Positions 41,037-49,920 are shown, counted from the first letter of the stretch. The stretch is DNA of 64,000 bases from JAKQHY01 sp034429475 (GCA_034429475.1 DAOUGD010000126.1:1-64000), one strand, 5' to 3'. Numbers and translations are program-made. Notes: generated from the sequence alone by a model not told the origin.

Positions 41037-41738
41037 ATGAACGAAAATATTCTGCTGATTGAGGACGACGAGGCCCTGGCGCAATTGGTGCAATTATTGC
41101 TGGAACGCGCCGGTTATATGGTGCGTGCGGCGAATAATGGGGAGGCGGGTCTGGAAATTGCGCGCGCCCATCTCCCTGATTTGGTGCTGCTCGATATTTT
41201 GATGCCGGATATGGATGGCTGGCACGTTTATGAGGCTTTGCGGCGGATCACCGACGCGCCGGTGCTTTTCCTCACCGCGTTAGGGGACGAACACAACATC
41301 ACTTATGGCCTGGGGCTGGGTGCCGATGATTACATTGTCAAACCGTTTGGGTACAAAGAGTTGGTGACGCGCGTCAAGGCTTCGCTTTCCCGCGTCCGGC
41401 GCGCGCGGGGCGAACAGACTATTTTCCAAACTGGCAACCTCTGGGTGAACCTGGATACCCATGAAGTAAAGATTGACAACCGAATGGTCAACCTCACGCC
41501 GACGGAATTTCAACTCCTGTCGGCCCTTATTCAGGACTCCGGGCGCACGGTAAATCACGATACGCTTTTGCGGCGGGTGTGGGGGCCGGAATATTCGAAC
41601 CGCCGCGATTACCTCAAGCTCTATATCTGGTATCTGCGGCAGAAGATTGAAGAAGACCCGCGCCGGCCCTTGCGGATCGTCAGTGAACGTGGGCAGGGAT
41701 ACCGCTTACTGATCGAACCGCAAGAATCTGAGGGGTAA
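41037..41738 (+). CDS. Response regulator, OmpR family
   Basis: 233 residues. Receiver domain with acidic pair Asp10-Asp11, phospho-acceptor Asp53 (LVLLDILMPDMDG) and conserved Lys in IVKPFGYKEL; winged-helix output domain from about residue 125 (VNLTPTEFQLLSAL, RRDYLKLYIWYLRQKI). It binds DNA when phosphorylated. No histidine kinase gene is adjacent; instead a P-loop/HEAT membrane protein begins 3 bases after the stop. ATG at 41037 chosen, with TAGGAGCG in front; a GTG directly before it adds one residue. Confidence 0.93.
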   Translation: MNENILLIEDDEALAQLVQLLLERAGYMVRAANNGEAGLEIARAHLPDLVLLDILMPDMDGWHVYEALRRITDAPVLFLTALGDEHNITYGLGLGADDYIVKPFGYKELVTRVKASLSRVRRARGEQTIFQTGNLWVNLDTHEVKIDNRMVNLTPTEFQLLSALIQDSGRTVNHDTLLRRVWGPEYSNRRDYLKLYIWYLRQKIEEDPRRPLRIVSERGQGYRLLIEPQESEG

Positions 41739-41741
41739 CCG

Positions 41742-44144
41742 GTGCTGGCGGCGCGTTGCCTGGCAGAGGCGCCGTGGCGCTTCGATCTGTGGTCGGCGAT
41801 CATTGGCGCGCTTCTGGCGTGGGGGATCGCGGGCTTTCTGTATACCCGCCGCGCGGCGATAAAAACATTCGCGCTGAAATTGTGGACGCCGCTGGTGGCG
41901 CTCCGCGCGCGGCTGCAATCCAGCCAGGAAGAACGCTATGTGGATGATTTGCAGGAGGCTCTTCGGGGTCTCCTGCTTTTTGATCCGGTGGAGCCCCAGC
42001 TTGTCTTCTGCCCACCGACTTTTCAGACGGCGGCCCCGGTGGTAGCGGCGTCCGTCGAAGGCGACAATTTCCTCGCGCTGCTGGAAATTCGCTTTGATGC
42101 CCTGCTGGAAGGTCACCCGCGCCTGCTGATTATCGGCCCCCAGGCTGCCGGCCGCACGACGACCCTGGTGATGGTTATGCGGCAGGTATTGGCGCAGGCC
42201 AAAGGCCGGAAACCCTATACCCGCTTCCCGGTCTGGCTTGACCTGAATTATTTCAAAGAACTCCCCAATCCGCAGGCTTCGGCGCTGGATAAGCTCGCCG
42301 CGCTGGCGAATCTTTACTTCCCCAGCCTGGCGCCCCAATGGGCGCTGACCCACCTCCGCCGTGATCCGGCGTTGATTTTGGTGGATAACTGGGAAGCGTT
42401 GCCTCCAAACGCTCGCGATCAGGCGGCGCGATGGATTGGGGAGCTTTCCCGCGAATTGCCGGACAGTATCTGCCTGGTTTCCAGTGGGACGGAAGGCTAT
42501 GGGCTGTTTGTGGAGGCCGGCTTTGTCCCGCTCACACTGGTTCCGGCAAAGGGCGCGGCGATGGTCGAGTCGCTCTACGGCGGCTGGGCGACGCTGCTTC
42601 AGCGGCCGGGGGCGATGCCCCCAGAACTGCGCCAGCTCCTGCTCTGGGCCGATCAGGCCGGAGCTTCGTTGTTGGAACTCAATTTGCGCCTTATGTTGTA
42701 TCTCCTGACCGGCCAGGCGCCGGATTTCCTCATCGAAGTCCTCGACTATCTGCTGGACATCAAAATCCCTATGCTGAATCTGGGCGAGGGGCAGGAGACT
42801 GTCGCCGAACACGCCCGCACGCTGGCCATTGCGCTGGTCGGTCAGATTGCGCGCGAGCATCGGTTGGAAGGGCGCGTCATTATGCGGCAGGCCATTTATG
42901 ACCGCCTGACCGCGATGCTGCCCCCGGAGGAAGAGCGTCCGCCTCGGCTGGAGGGCGCGGCGCGCAAGCTCATCTTTGACTCCGGTTTCTTGATGCAGCG
43001 GGGCAAAGCCTGGGAACCCTCCCATTATTTGTGGGAAGATTTTCTGACCGCCTGGCATTTGAGCGGGGAAGACATCGGCCCGGACATGTTCAAGGCGCAC
43101 CTCCACGACCCCAGTTGGAGTTTCCTCTTGGAGTTTTATGTGACGTTGGGGGATGTTACGCCGTTGGTTCACACGCTGCTTCAAGAGGCCGCCACGTATC
43201 AAAATGATGAGGCGGTGCTGCGCGCTGCGCGCTGGGCCACGCTGACGCCGGATGACGTTCCCTGGCGCAAGGATGTGATTAAAACCCTGGCGGAGGTCTT
43301 CGCCGATCCGGACTTGACGCAGGAATGGCGGCTGCGTTTTGGGCGCTGTCTCTCCCTGGTCGCCGGCGGCGAGTCGGCTGCCTTCTTCCTTTCCAGCTTG
43401 CGTCATCGTAATATCGGTGTGCGCTGCGCGGCGCTGCGGGGCATCGGCTGGGTGGGCGGCGAGCGGGAAGTTGCGTTGCTGGAAGGCGCCCTCAAGGAAT
43501 CGGAGCTGGAGATCGCCCAAAGCGCCGTGGAGGCTCTGGGCGACATGGGAACCGCGGAGGCGGCCAAACTGCTCAATCGCGTGCTGCCAACGGCCAACGA
43601 ACATTTGATTTTGCCCATCGCCCACGCGCTGGCTAAGATACCGGAGGGCCACGAACTGTTACAGCAGGCCGCCGAGAGCGAGGATTTCATGCTGCGCCGG
43701 GCGGCTGCGCATGGATTGGATTTGATTAATGAACCGTGGGCCGAAACTCTGCTGCAAAAGATGGCGCGCGAAGATGATGAGTGGCTGGTGCGTTCCGCCG
43801 CCGAAACGGCGCTGCACGCGCGCGAGGAAAAGGCCGCTCACAAGACGGTGGTTCCGCCGCCGCCTAAAGTGGACGCTCTGGAATGGCTCATTGCCTGGGC
43901 TGCGGAGCAGGGCGTGGGTCTGGGGGTGGGGACGGCCGCCGTACAAATGCTGCTGCGCGCCGTGACCGAGGGCGACGCCCGCGCCAAAACTCTCGGCGCA
44001 TTGACGTTGAGCCAGATGGGGATTCCTAAGTTCCTGCCGTTGCTGGAGCCGCTGTTGGAAGATGAGGATTATCAGGTGAAGTACACTGCGGCTTATGCGG
44101 TGGAGCAAATTAAGCAGCGTTACGCTATTGATCAGGGGACGTGA
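41742..44144 (+). CDS. Membrane-anchored P-loop (NACHT/STAND-like) protein with HEAT repeats
   Basis: 800 residues. One membrane segment near the N-terminus (LWSAIIGALLAWGIAGFLY, about 16-34). A P-loop NTPase follows: LLIIGPQAAGRTTTLV puts Arg138 where the Walker A Lys is usual; DPALILVDNWEAL gives Walker B (Asp215). The middle looks helical, like STAND proteins, and residues about 540-790 are HEAT-like repeats (AALRGIGWVGGEREVALLE, AVEALGDMGTAEAAKLLN). GTG start, 3 bases after the response regulator, so the two are translationally coupled. STAND proteins act as switches in signalling and immunity; the role here is unknown. Confidence 0.78.
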   Translation: MLAARCLAEAPWRFDLWSAIIGALLAWGIAGFLYTRRAAIKTFALKLWTPLVALRARLQSSQEERYVDDLQEALRGLLLFDPVEPQLVFCPPTFQTAAPVVAASVEGDNFLALLEIRFDALLEGHPRLLIIGPQAAGRTTTLVMVMRQVLAQAKGRKPYTRFPVWLDLNYFKELPNPQASALDKLAALANLYFPSLAPQWALTHLRRDPALILVDNWEALPPNARDQAARWIGELSRELPDSICLVSSGTEGYGLFVEAGFVPLTLVPAKGAAMVESLYGGWATLLQRPGAMPPELRQLLLWADQAGASLLELNLRLMLYLLTGQAPDFLIEVLDYLLDIKIPMLNLGEGQETVAEHARTLAIALVGQIAREHRLEGRVIMRQAIYDRLTAMLPPEEERPPRLEGAARKLIFDSGFLMQRGKAWEPSHYLWEDFLTAWHLSGEDIGPDMFKAHLHDPSWSFLLEFYVTLGDVTPLVHTLLQEAATYQNDEAVLRAARWATLTPDDVPWRKDVIKTLAEVFADPDLTQEWRLRFGRCLSLVAGGESAAFFLSSLRHRNIGVRCAALRGIGWVGGEREVALLEGALKESELEIAQSAVEALGDMGTAEAAKLLNRVLPTANEHLILPIAHALAKIPEGHELLQQAAESEDFMLRRAAAHGLDLINEPWAETLLQKMAREDDEWLVRSAAETALHAREEKAAHKTVVPPPPKVDALEWLIAWAAEQGVGLGVGTAAVQMLLRAVTEGDARAKTLGALTLSQMGIPKFLPLLEPLLEDEDYQVKYTAAYAVEQIKQRYAIDQGT

Positions 44145-44173
44145 AAAGGTCGGTAGTTTTTCATCGGTAGATT

Positions 44174-44213
44174 GAGCAGATTAAGCAGGTTTTCGGCTTA
44201 ATCTGCTCTTTTT
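44174..44213. terminator. Intrinsic terminator between convergent genes
   Basis: GAGCAGATTAAGC, 9-base loop, GCTTAATCTGCTC, then TTTTT. It overlaps the parA stop codon. Confidence 0.85.
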
Positions 44214-45046
44214 GTGTCAGTCATTTTTATGTCCTCAGTCGGCGGCGTCCAGTTGACCTCGTGGCCGTCGCCGCGCAGTAACTCCCACGTTAAAATGCGG
44301 TAGGCCAGCGCGCCTGTCGAGCGCGGCGCGTAGAAGATGCCCGGCTCGCCATAGCTGGGCGCTTCGCTGAGCCGCACACTGCGGGGCACGATGATGTTAA
44401 ACACCTTCTGGGGGAAGTGCTGGCGCACTTCGTCGGCCACCTGCCGGGAGAGCGCCGTGCGGCTATCATACATTGTCATCACCAGCCCCCGCAGCGTCAA
44501 CCCCGCGTTGAGTCCCCGCTGCACCAGGGTGATGGTGTGCGTCAATTGCGACAGACCTTCCAACGCCAGGTATTCGCACTGCACCGGCACAATCACGCCC
44601 TGCGCCGCCGCCAACGCGCTGACGGTGAGGACTCCCAGGCTGGGGGGCGAATCAATCAACAGATAATCGTAGCCGTTGAGCGGCGCCAAAGCTTGTTTCA
44701 GTTGTTCGGCGCGCTCGCGTGGATCGGTCATGCGATTCAACTCGACCGTCGCGCCGGCCAGGGCGGGGGTGCTGGGGAGGATGTCCAATCGCTGCCAGCG
44801 GGTTCCCCGGACAACTTCGGGCGTGGTTTGTGTCCCCATCAGGACATCATAGATCGAAGAAGACAGGATGCGCGGGTCAATGCCCAGGCTGGTAGTGGCG
44901 TTGCATTGCGGGTCAATGTCCACGACCAGCACGCGATAGCCCCAGTCCGCCATAGCCGCTGCCACGTTTACCACGGTCGTGGTTTTTCCCACTCCGCCTT
45001 TTTGGTTGGCGAAAACGTAAACGCGAGTCGGGCGCAGTTCATCCAT
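44198..45046 (-). CDS. parA: ParA/Soj family chromosome-partitioning ATPase
   Basis: 282 residues. Deviant Walker A ANQKGGVGKTTTVVNVAAA near the N-terminus, Walker A' VVDIDPQCNATTSLGID and LLIDSPPSLGVLT for Walker B. ParA proteins form ATP-dependent dimers on DNA and move ParB-parS complexes. parB is not in the cluster within the window. ATG at 45046 overlaps the end of the pfkB-type gene by 8 bases, so it is the last gene of the rpmH operon. A longer frame to 45229 is the shadow of that gene. Confidence 0.94.
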   Translation of the reverse strand: MDELRPTRVYVFANQKGGVGKTTTVVNVAAAMADWGYRVLVVDIDPQCNATTSLGIDPRILSSSIYDVLMGTQTTPEVVRGTRWQRLDILPSTPALAGATVELNRMTDPRERAEQLKQALAPLNGYDYLLIDSPPSLGVLTVSALAAAQGVIVPVQCEYLALEGLSQLTHTITLVQRGLNAGLTLRGLVMTMYDSRTALSRQVADEVRQHFPQKVFNIIVPRSVRLSEAPSYGEPGIFYAPRSTGALAYRILTWELLRGDGHEVNWTPPTEDIKMTDTKRAD

Positions 45047-45887
45047 GGGACAATCGAGAGGCGCAGAGCATCGCCTCTTCCGGGCGCGGCGTGGAGTCCA
45101 GCCCGGCGCGTGTGACCGAATACCCGGCCAGGCACGCGGCGTAGTCCGCCGCGCGCGGCGCGGGATTGCCGGCAGCCAGCGCGGCAAAGAAGGCGCTGGC
45201 GAAGATGTCGCCGGCGCCGGTGGGGTCAACTTCCGTCACCGGGAGGGCCGAGTACGTCTGAGCCTTGCCGTGGATGAACAGGGTGCCGCCCTGCCGGTTC
45301 TGAGTGACGACCAGGATCGGGGTCTGTCGGGCGAAGTCGCGGGCCAGCGCCCAGTCGCCGCCGATGTCGTCAATGCTGAAGACGACGGCGGACGCCAGGG
45401 GCAGCACGTACTCTGCTTCAGCCCAGGCGCGCGGTATGACGTTGCCGTGCGCGTCGTGCGTGCGCATCCAGCCCTGGGGGGTGATGCCAATGAAGGTGTG
45501 CCCGGCGAAAGCCGCTATCAGGGCGGGATCACATTCCGCCATCACCGGGCCAAGGTGCACCAGGGGACTTTGCTGCCACGCCGGGGGAATCTGGGCGGGC
45601 GTCAGGGCGGCGGCGACGGTGTAGATCATCTGGCGGCGGCATCCGTTGGTGTAGATGTTCTCAAAAGTGGTGCTGGACGGCGCCGGGTAATTTACGATGG
45701 TCACGGCGCCGTCAAACGCCGTGAGGCTGAGGTTGGTTTCAAAGCTGGTGAGGATGCCAACCCGACGGCCCAGCGCGGCCGCCGTCAAGGCGGCGTAGGA
45801 CGCCGTTCCCCCAAGGGTGTGTCCGCCGCCTGGCAGCAGATCGCGTGTGATGTGCCCGATGACCAGGTAATCTACCGGCGTTGGCAT
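45039..45887 (-). CDS. PfkB family carbohydrate/nucleoside kinase
   Basis: 282 residues of the ribokinase fold. GHTLGGTASYAALTAAALG (about residues 21-39) is the substrate-side GG motif; EVDPTGAGDIFASAF holds the catalytic Asp of GAGD. The substrate cannot be named. It is unusual as a member of the origin-proximal operon, between jag (2-base gap) and parA (overlap). No clear ribosome site at its start, which suggests translational coupling. Confidence 0.87.
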   Translation of the reverse strand: MPTPVDYLVIGHITRDLLPGGGHTLGGTASYAALTAAALGRRVGILTSFETNLSLTAFDGAVTIVNYPAPSSTTFENIYTNGCRRQMIYTVAAALTPAQIPPAWQQSPLVHLGPVMAECDPALIAAFAGHTFIGITPQGWMRTHDAHGNVIPRAWAEAEYVLPLASAVVFSIDDIGGDWALARDFARQTPILVVTQNRQGGTLFIHGKAQTYSALPVTEVDPTGAGDIFASAFFAALAAGNPAPRAADYAACLAGYSVTRAGLDSTPRPEEAMLCASRLSHG

Positions 45888-45889
45888 CG

Positions 45890-46852
45890 TTATTTATCCA
45901 GTTTGCGGATGGGGATGATGGTGATGGCGCGGTTTTCACCTTTGCCGATGCTTTCTGTCTGGACTCGCTCATCCTGACGCAGAAGCATGTGGATCACCCG
46001 CCGGTCGTGGGCCGGCATAGGACGCAGCCGGATCGTGCGCCCGGTGTTGACGGCCTGATCGGCTTTCTTGCGGGCCAGAGATTCCAGGCTGCTGCGCTGG
46101 CGCTTGCGATAGCCGTCGGCGTCTATCACGACGTTGTAGTCGCCTTCGATGCGGTGATGGAGCAAGGTGCGGAACAGATATTGCACACTGTTGAGCGTCT
46201 GGGCGCGCGGCCCGACGAGCATATCCGCGTCGCGCCCGCGCAGGGAAATCCACAGGGTCACGCGCTCCTCCTGCCGCCAACTTAACCCCGTCTTGACGCG
46301 CAGTCCGGCGAACAGGTGTTCGGCCACTTCGTCGGCGACGGCTTCGATGGCCTGGTGATTCAGGTCGCCGGGCCGATGTTCCGCCTTCTCTCTGCGGATG
46401 GCGCTGGCAGGGCCGGACTCTGCCCGGGCACCGGGTGCCGGTGTGGCGTCTTCCCATTCTGATTCCTCGTCGGTTTCTGTGCCTTCTTCCACTACATTGG
46501 TAATTTCTTCAGCCATTTCCAGGATGGCCTCATCCTCTTTTTCTTCCGACAAGGCGGTTTTCACGGCGGGCCGCGATGTAACCGGTTCCGCGACCGGGGC
46601 GGGCGGCGGCGCGACGGGGGTCGGCTCTACCGGCGCGGCAGGGATAGGCGCGCGAGTGACTTCCACCAGGCCGACCGGTCGCCGGGTGAGGCGCACGCGA
46701 GCCTGGCGCGCGCCCAGTCCGAGGAATCCCCGGCTGCCCTCGTCGAGTGTTTCGATAACTACATCGTCGCGGGTGACGGCCATGCGGGTCAATCCTAAAA
46801 TGATGGCTTCATCAACCGAGGGCGCGGTAATTTCCATTGAGTCTTCAACCAT
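45890..46852 (-). CDS. jag: KhpB/Jag RNA-binding protein
   Basis: 320 residues. N-terminal Jag-N domain (about 1-60, MEITAPSVDEAIILGL and GSRGFLGLGARQARVRL), a long Pro/Ala and acidic linker (60-185), a KH domain (about 190-265) and a C-terminal R3H domain with RPMPAHDRRVIHMLL. KhpB binds RNA and affects cell elongation and sporulation in Firmicutes. The linker is longer than usual. Start follows GTAGGAGGTAG, 9 bases from yidC. Confidence 0.92.
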   Translation of the reverse strand: MVEDSMEITAPSVDEAIILGLTRMAVTRDDVVIETLDEGSRGFLGLGARQARVRLTRRPVGLVEVTRAPIPAAPVEPTPVAPPPAPVAEPVTSRPAVKTALSEEKEDEAILEMAEEITNVVEEGTETDEESEWEDATPAPGARAESGPASAIRREKAEHRPGDLNHQAIEAVADEVAEHLFAGLRVKTGLSWRQEERVTLWISLRGRDADMLVGPRAQTLNSVQYLFRTLLHHRIEGDYNVVIDADGYRKRQRSSLESLARKKADQAVNTGRTIRLRPMPAHDRRVIHMLLRQDERVQTESIGKGENRAITIIPIRKLDK

Positions 46853-46861
46853 AACTACCTC

Positions 46862-47644
46862 CTACTGCGCCGCCTTTTTTTGCCTAGCGGCAAGGTCTTT
46901 CTTTGGGGTGTCTTTTTCTCCATTGCCGTCGGTCGAGGCAGGGAGATGGTAATGTCTGCGGAAAAGGAAGTATTGCAAGATGCTGACCAGGTTGGAGATC
47001 AGGAAGTAGACGGCCAGCCCCGACGCATACGTTGCTGAGAAGAAGCCCATCATCAAGGGCATCATAAGCAGCATTTGCTTGTTCATGGCCTCGGCCTGCG
47101 GGTCGGTGGCCGGCGGGGTGATGAGTTTTTGGCTGTACCAGGAGGTTAGCACCACCAGGATCGGCAGGATGAACAACGAATCAGGCAATGCCAGGTCGAG
47201 CCAGAGGAACTGACTCTTTAAGGGGATCAGGGTGTTGAAGCTCGCGGCCCAGGGGTAGATGTCTTTGGACAGTTCTAGCAGTTGTAGGGGCGTTGAGGCC
47301 AGCGAGCGGATGATGGCCTGATAGGCACCGAACATCAGGGGCAGTTGCAACAGCAATGGCAGGCAGCCGCCCAACGGATTGATGCCGGATTCTTGGTAGA
47401 GTTTCATTTGCTCCTGGGCCAGCTTTTCCCGGTCGTCCTTGTACTTGCGCTGAAGTTCATCCATCTTGGGCTTCATCTCTTGCTGGCGCCGCGCCATTTT
47501 TTGCTGGTTGAGCATCAGAGGCGTGATTGCCAGGCGGAGCAGCAAAGTGATGAGGGCCACCGCCACCATCGTTTCGTGTCCCAAGAAACTATAGAATAAC
47601 AACAACAGGTTGATCAGCGGTCTAACTATGAGTGTATCCCACAC
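46862..47644 (-). CDS. yidC: Membrane protein insertase YidC/OxaA
   Basis: 260 residues, the short Gram-positive/chloroflexal form without a large periplasmic domain. The conserved core is LITLLLRLAITPLMLNQQK, PLLLQLPLMFGAYQAI and the C-terminal membrane segments. It inserts proteins into the cytoplasmic membrane with or without SecYEG. GTG start after AGGAGAAGGACC. The hydrophilic groove Arg is present in LLLRLAITP. Confidence 0.94.
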   Translation of the reverse strand: MWDTLIVRPLINLLLLFYSFLGHETMVAVALITLLLRLAITPLMLNQQKMARRQQEMKPKMDELQRKYKDDREKLAQEQMKLYQESGINPLGGCLPLLLQLPLMFGAYQAIIRSLASTPLQLLELSKDIYPWAASFNTLIPLKSQFLWLDLALPDSLFILPILVVLTSWYSQKLITPPATDPQAEAMNKQMLLMMPLMMGFFSATYASGLAVYFLISNLVSILQYFLFRRHYHLPASTDGNGEKDTPKKDLAARQKKAAQ

Positions 47645-47657
47645 GGTCCTTCTCCTG

Positions 47658-47757
47658 TGAACGAGTAAGAAAGTAATGAGTAATGAGAAATGAGTTGTCG
47701 GAAACTTGCACTGGTTACTCGTTACTCATTACTTATTTCTGATTTCCGTTTGTGACA
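47658..47757. repeat. Inverted heptamer array (TAATGAG/CATTACT)
   Basis: GTAATGAGTAATGAGAAATG on the left faces CGTTACTCATTACTTATTTC on the right, with about 15 bases between. Both arms are 7-mer arrays. Lies between the PQQ lipoprotein gene and yidC, in the middle of an operon-like cluster. Confidence 0.75.
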
Positions 47758-47766
47758 GCGAATGGC

Positions 47767-48942
47767 TTACTTCGACTCCGCTACTGGGTAAGTCCAGGCA
47801 ACTTTGCCGCTTTCCAGTTCAAACACGCGGAGCCGTTCTTTCACCCAAATGGGCATGGTATAGAGCCGGCTGTCATCGGCGACGAGATCGCCGGGCAGCC
47901 GCCCCGGGTTGGCTAGTTCGACGCCCCAGTTCATCTTGTCGCCGGTTTCCGTGTCCAGGACGTGAATCGCGCCTTTTTCGTACCCTGCAATGAACAGCCG
48001 GTCGCCTTCCGTGTTGAGCACCGGGCGACCGCGGACGCTGTCGTCCACCCCCGTAGGATTGTCCCAGAGCATCGTCCGGGTTTCGGTATCGAGGGCGTAC
48101 ACGTGGCCGCCGACGTCGGTAAAGTAGAGGATATTGCCGTCTACCACCGGCGTCGCCCAGACCCAGTCCGTCGTGTCGTAGGTCCAGATGGCGGTGCGGG
48201 TTTCCAGGTCAATCTGGTAGAGTGTCTTGGCAAAGTCACCCATCCACAGGAAGTCGCCGACGAACACCGGCGTCGCCGCAATCGCTCCCTTCGTCTCGAA
48301 CTGCCAAAGTTCTTTGCCGCTGGTCAGGTCCACCGCATAGAGGTGATGATCCAGCGCCCCAATGTAGACGACGTCATCTTTCACCACCGGCGTGGCCCAC
48401 ACGCGATCTTTGGTCGTAAACGTCCACGCCAACGCGCCGTCGGCGAGATTCAGGGCGTAAACTTTGCCGTCGCCGTTGCCGATGATGAACAGGCTGCCGG
48501 CCACTGTGCCGCTGCCGACGTATTGCCCGGCAGCGCCGGGTGTCGTGCCGTCGGCGGGGGGGAACGTCCAGGCGAGGTCGGGTTGTTCGGTGGGGGATTC
48601 GCCCAGTTCCAGGGCGTACACCACGCGATCCTTGAACCCGGCGATCAACAACAGGCCATTCGGCCCTGCGTCGGGCACCAGCACCGGCGTCGAATAGAAG
48701 GGACGCACATTGGTGTCACTCTCGGGAGGATAACTCCAATACCACTTGCCGGTCTCGGCGTCGAGCGCCTGCACCCGCTCCAGGTTAGCCGCGTAGATGA
48801 TGCCGTCATTGACGATCATGCTGGGCCAGCTTTCGTGGCGCAGGGTTTTACCACCCATACAGCCGCTCAACGCTAATATCGCGCTCAACATCCCGGCGAT
48901 CATCCAGAGAAGGCGGGACCGTTTACTCCGCCAACGTTTCAT
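47767..48942 (-). CDS. PQQ-like beta-propeller lipoprotein
   Basis: 391 residues. A lipoprotein signal with lipobox ALSGC (Cys at about residue 28) is followed by a WD40/PQQ-like propeller of seven or more blades, each with a strand-turn such as VYALDTETRTMLWD or VYIGALDHHLYAVDL. BamB-like proteins of this shape act in envelope assembly, but this one is in a lineage usually without a standard outer membrane, so the role is open. ATG at 48942 follows ACAGGAGGCAC. Placed between yidD and yidC. Confidence 0.86.
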   Translation of the reverse strand: MKRWRSKRSRLLWMIAGMLSAILALSGCMGGKTLRHESWPSMIVNDGIIYAANLERVQALDAETGKWYWSYPPESDTNVRPFYSTPVLVPDAGPNGLLLIAGFKDRVVYALELGESPTEQPDLAWTFPPADGTTPGAAGQYVGSGTVAGSLFIIGNGDGKVYALNLADGALAWTFTTKDRVWATPVVKDDVVYIGALDHHLYAVDLTSGKELWQFETKGAIAATPVFVGDFLWMGDFAKTLYQIDLETRTAIWTYDTTDWVWATPVVDGNILYFTDVGGHVYALDTETRTMLWDNPTGVDDSVRGRPVLNTEGDRLFIAGYEKGAIHVLDTETGDKMNWGVELANPGRLPGDLVADDSRLYTMPIWVKERLRVFELESGKVAWTYPVAESK

Positions 48943-48997
48943 AGTGCCTCCTGTAAGAAACAAGAAATTTGAAACTGGAAATAAGCCATGAACATGA

Positions 48998-49207
48998 TCA
49001 CGGCACAGGGTCATACCCACCCGGGTTAAAGGGATTGCAGCGCAGGATACGTTTGAAAGCCATCCACCCACCCTTCAACAATCCGTAACGCTCAATGGCG
49101 GTGTAGGCATACTGCGAACAACTGGGGGTGAAACGACAACTCGGCGGAAAAAGTGGGGAAATTGAACGACGGTAGAATCGGATCAACCACAGCGCCCATG
49201 CCTTCAT
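48998..49207 (-). CDS. yidD: Membrane protein insertion efficiency factor YidD
   Basis: 69 residues. The family hallmarks WLIRFYRRSISP and SCRFTPSCSQYAYTAIERYG are present. It helps YidC-dependent insertion at the membrane. ATG at 49207 overlaps the rnpA stop as ATGA, so translation is coupled. The longer frame to 49237 is not needed. Confidence 0.94.
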   Translation of the reverse strand: MKAWALWLIRFYRRSISPLFPPSCRFTPSCSQYAYTAIERYGLLKGGWMAFKRILRCNPFNPGGYDPVP

Positions 49208-49578
49208 TCTTGCTCGGTTATCTCCCTGGGCGACCACAAAGCTGCGCGATGCAGCAGTTGCTCAAGGCCGGCTTCCACCTGCGGCTCCCCGACAGCCAGG
49301 AGCGAAGCGCGCGCCACCAACACGATGTCCCATCCGGTCACAATTCGGGGGTACAGCCGCCGCGCCGCTTCACGCAGCAAGCGCCGGGCGCGATTGCGCG
49401 CCACGGCGTTGCCCACTTTGCGGCTTGCCGTAAGTCCAATGCGCACCGTTCCCAGATGGTTGGGGAGCGCCCACAAAATACATAAGGGATGCGCCCACGA
49501 CCGCCCTCCGGCCCAGACTTGCCGGAAATCCGCAGAGCGACGCAGGCGCATATCCTTTTGCCAGGTTTCGCGCTCCAA
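49204..49578 (-). CDS. rnpA: Ribonuclease P protein component
   Basis: 124 residues. RLRRSADFRQVW and the RNR motif NAVARNRARRLLREAARR (about residues 56-73) are typical. It binds the RNase P RNA for 5' maturation of tRNA. Start is uncertain: TTG at 49578 is used here; ATG at 49551 (MRLRRSADF) is equally plausible. It follows rpmH after 10 bases. Confidence 0.93.
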   Translation of the reverse strand: MERETWQKDMRLRRSADFRQVWAGGRSWAHPLCILWALPNHLGTVRIGLTASRKVGNAVARNRARRLLREAARRLYPRIVTGWDIVLVARASLLAVGEPQVEAGLEQLLHRAALWSPREITEQE

Positions 49579-49588
49579 CTGATTTAGC

Positions 49589-49795
49589 TTAGTCGCGGCG
49601 TCGTGGCCGCTGCGCGCTTTCCTTCCAGTTGATGCGCTTGGCGCCGCCGAGGCTCACCACGGTCAGCTTGTGCCGGCCCTTCAGCCGCCGCCGCTTCAGG
49701 ACGTTCCGTCCGTTGCGGGTCGCCATCCGCTGCATAAAGCCGTGAACCCGCATTCGCCGCCGTTTCTTGGGTTGATATGTCTGCTTCGTCGTCAT
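49589..49795 (-). CDS. rpmH: Ribosomal protein L34
   Basis: 68 residues. KQTYQPKKRRRMRVHGFMQR and RNVLKRRRLKGRHKLTV are L34. The usual protein is about 44-50 residues, so the C-terminal 22 or so residues (SLGGAKRINWKES...) are an extension. ATG preceded by AAAGGAGTAAATGG. First gene of the rpmH-rnpA-yidD-yidC-jag operon. Confidence 0.96.
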   Translation of the reverse strand: MTTKQTYQPKKRRRMRVHGFMQRMATRNGRNVLKRRRLKGRHKLTVVSLGGAKRINWKESAQRPRRRD

Positions 49796-49863
49796 TCCAT
49801 TTACTCCTTTATATTAACCTTGTCTCTCATGGGTTGTGGTGGATAGCGATAAGTCCCTTACGT

Positions 49864-49896
49864 AAAAACCGCGCGGTCATGGGCCGCGCCGGTTTT
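49864..49896 (-). terminator. Terminator in the rpmH leader
   Basis: On the minus strand AAAACCGGCGCGG, loop, CCGCGCGGTTTTT. It lies after the promoter at 49921-49948 and before rpmH, and can either end the upstream FAD gene or attenuate rpmH. Confidence 0.7.
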
Positions 49897-49920
49897 ATCT
49901 TTCCTTCCCAGAGCAAGGAC

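Noticed and set aside
41706..43652. 648-codon open frame on the minus strand opposite the P-loop/HEAT gene
   Set aside because: Shadow of the real gene: composition is Arg/Gln/His-rich, no ribosome site, no domain. The plus-strand frame has motifs and coupling to the regulator.
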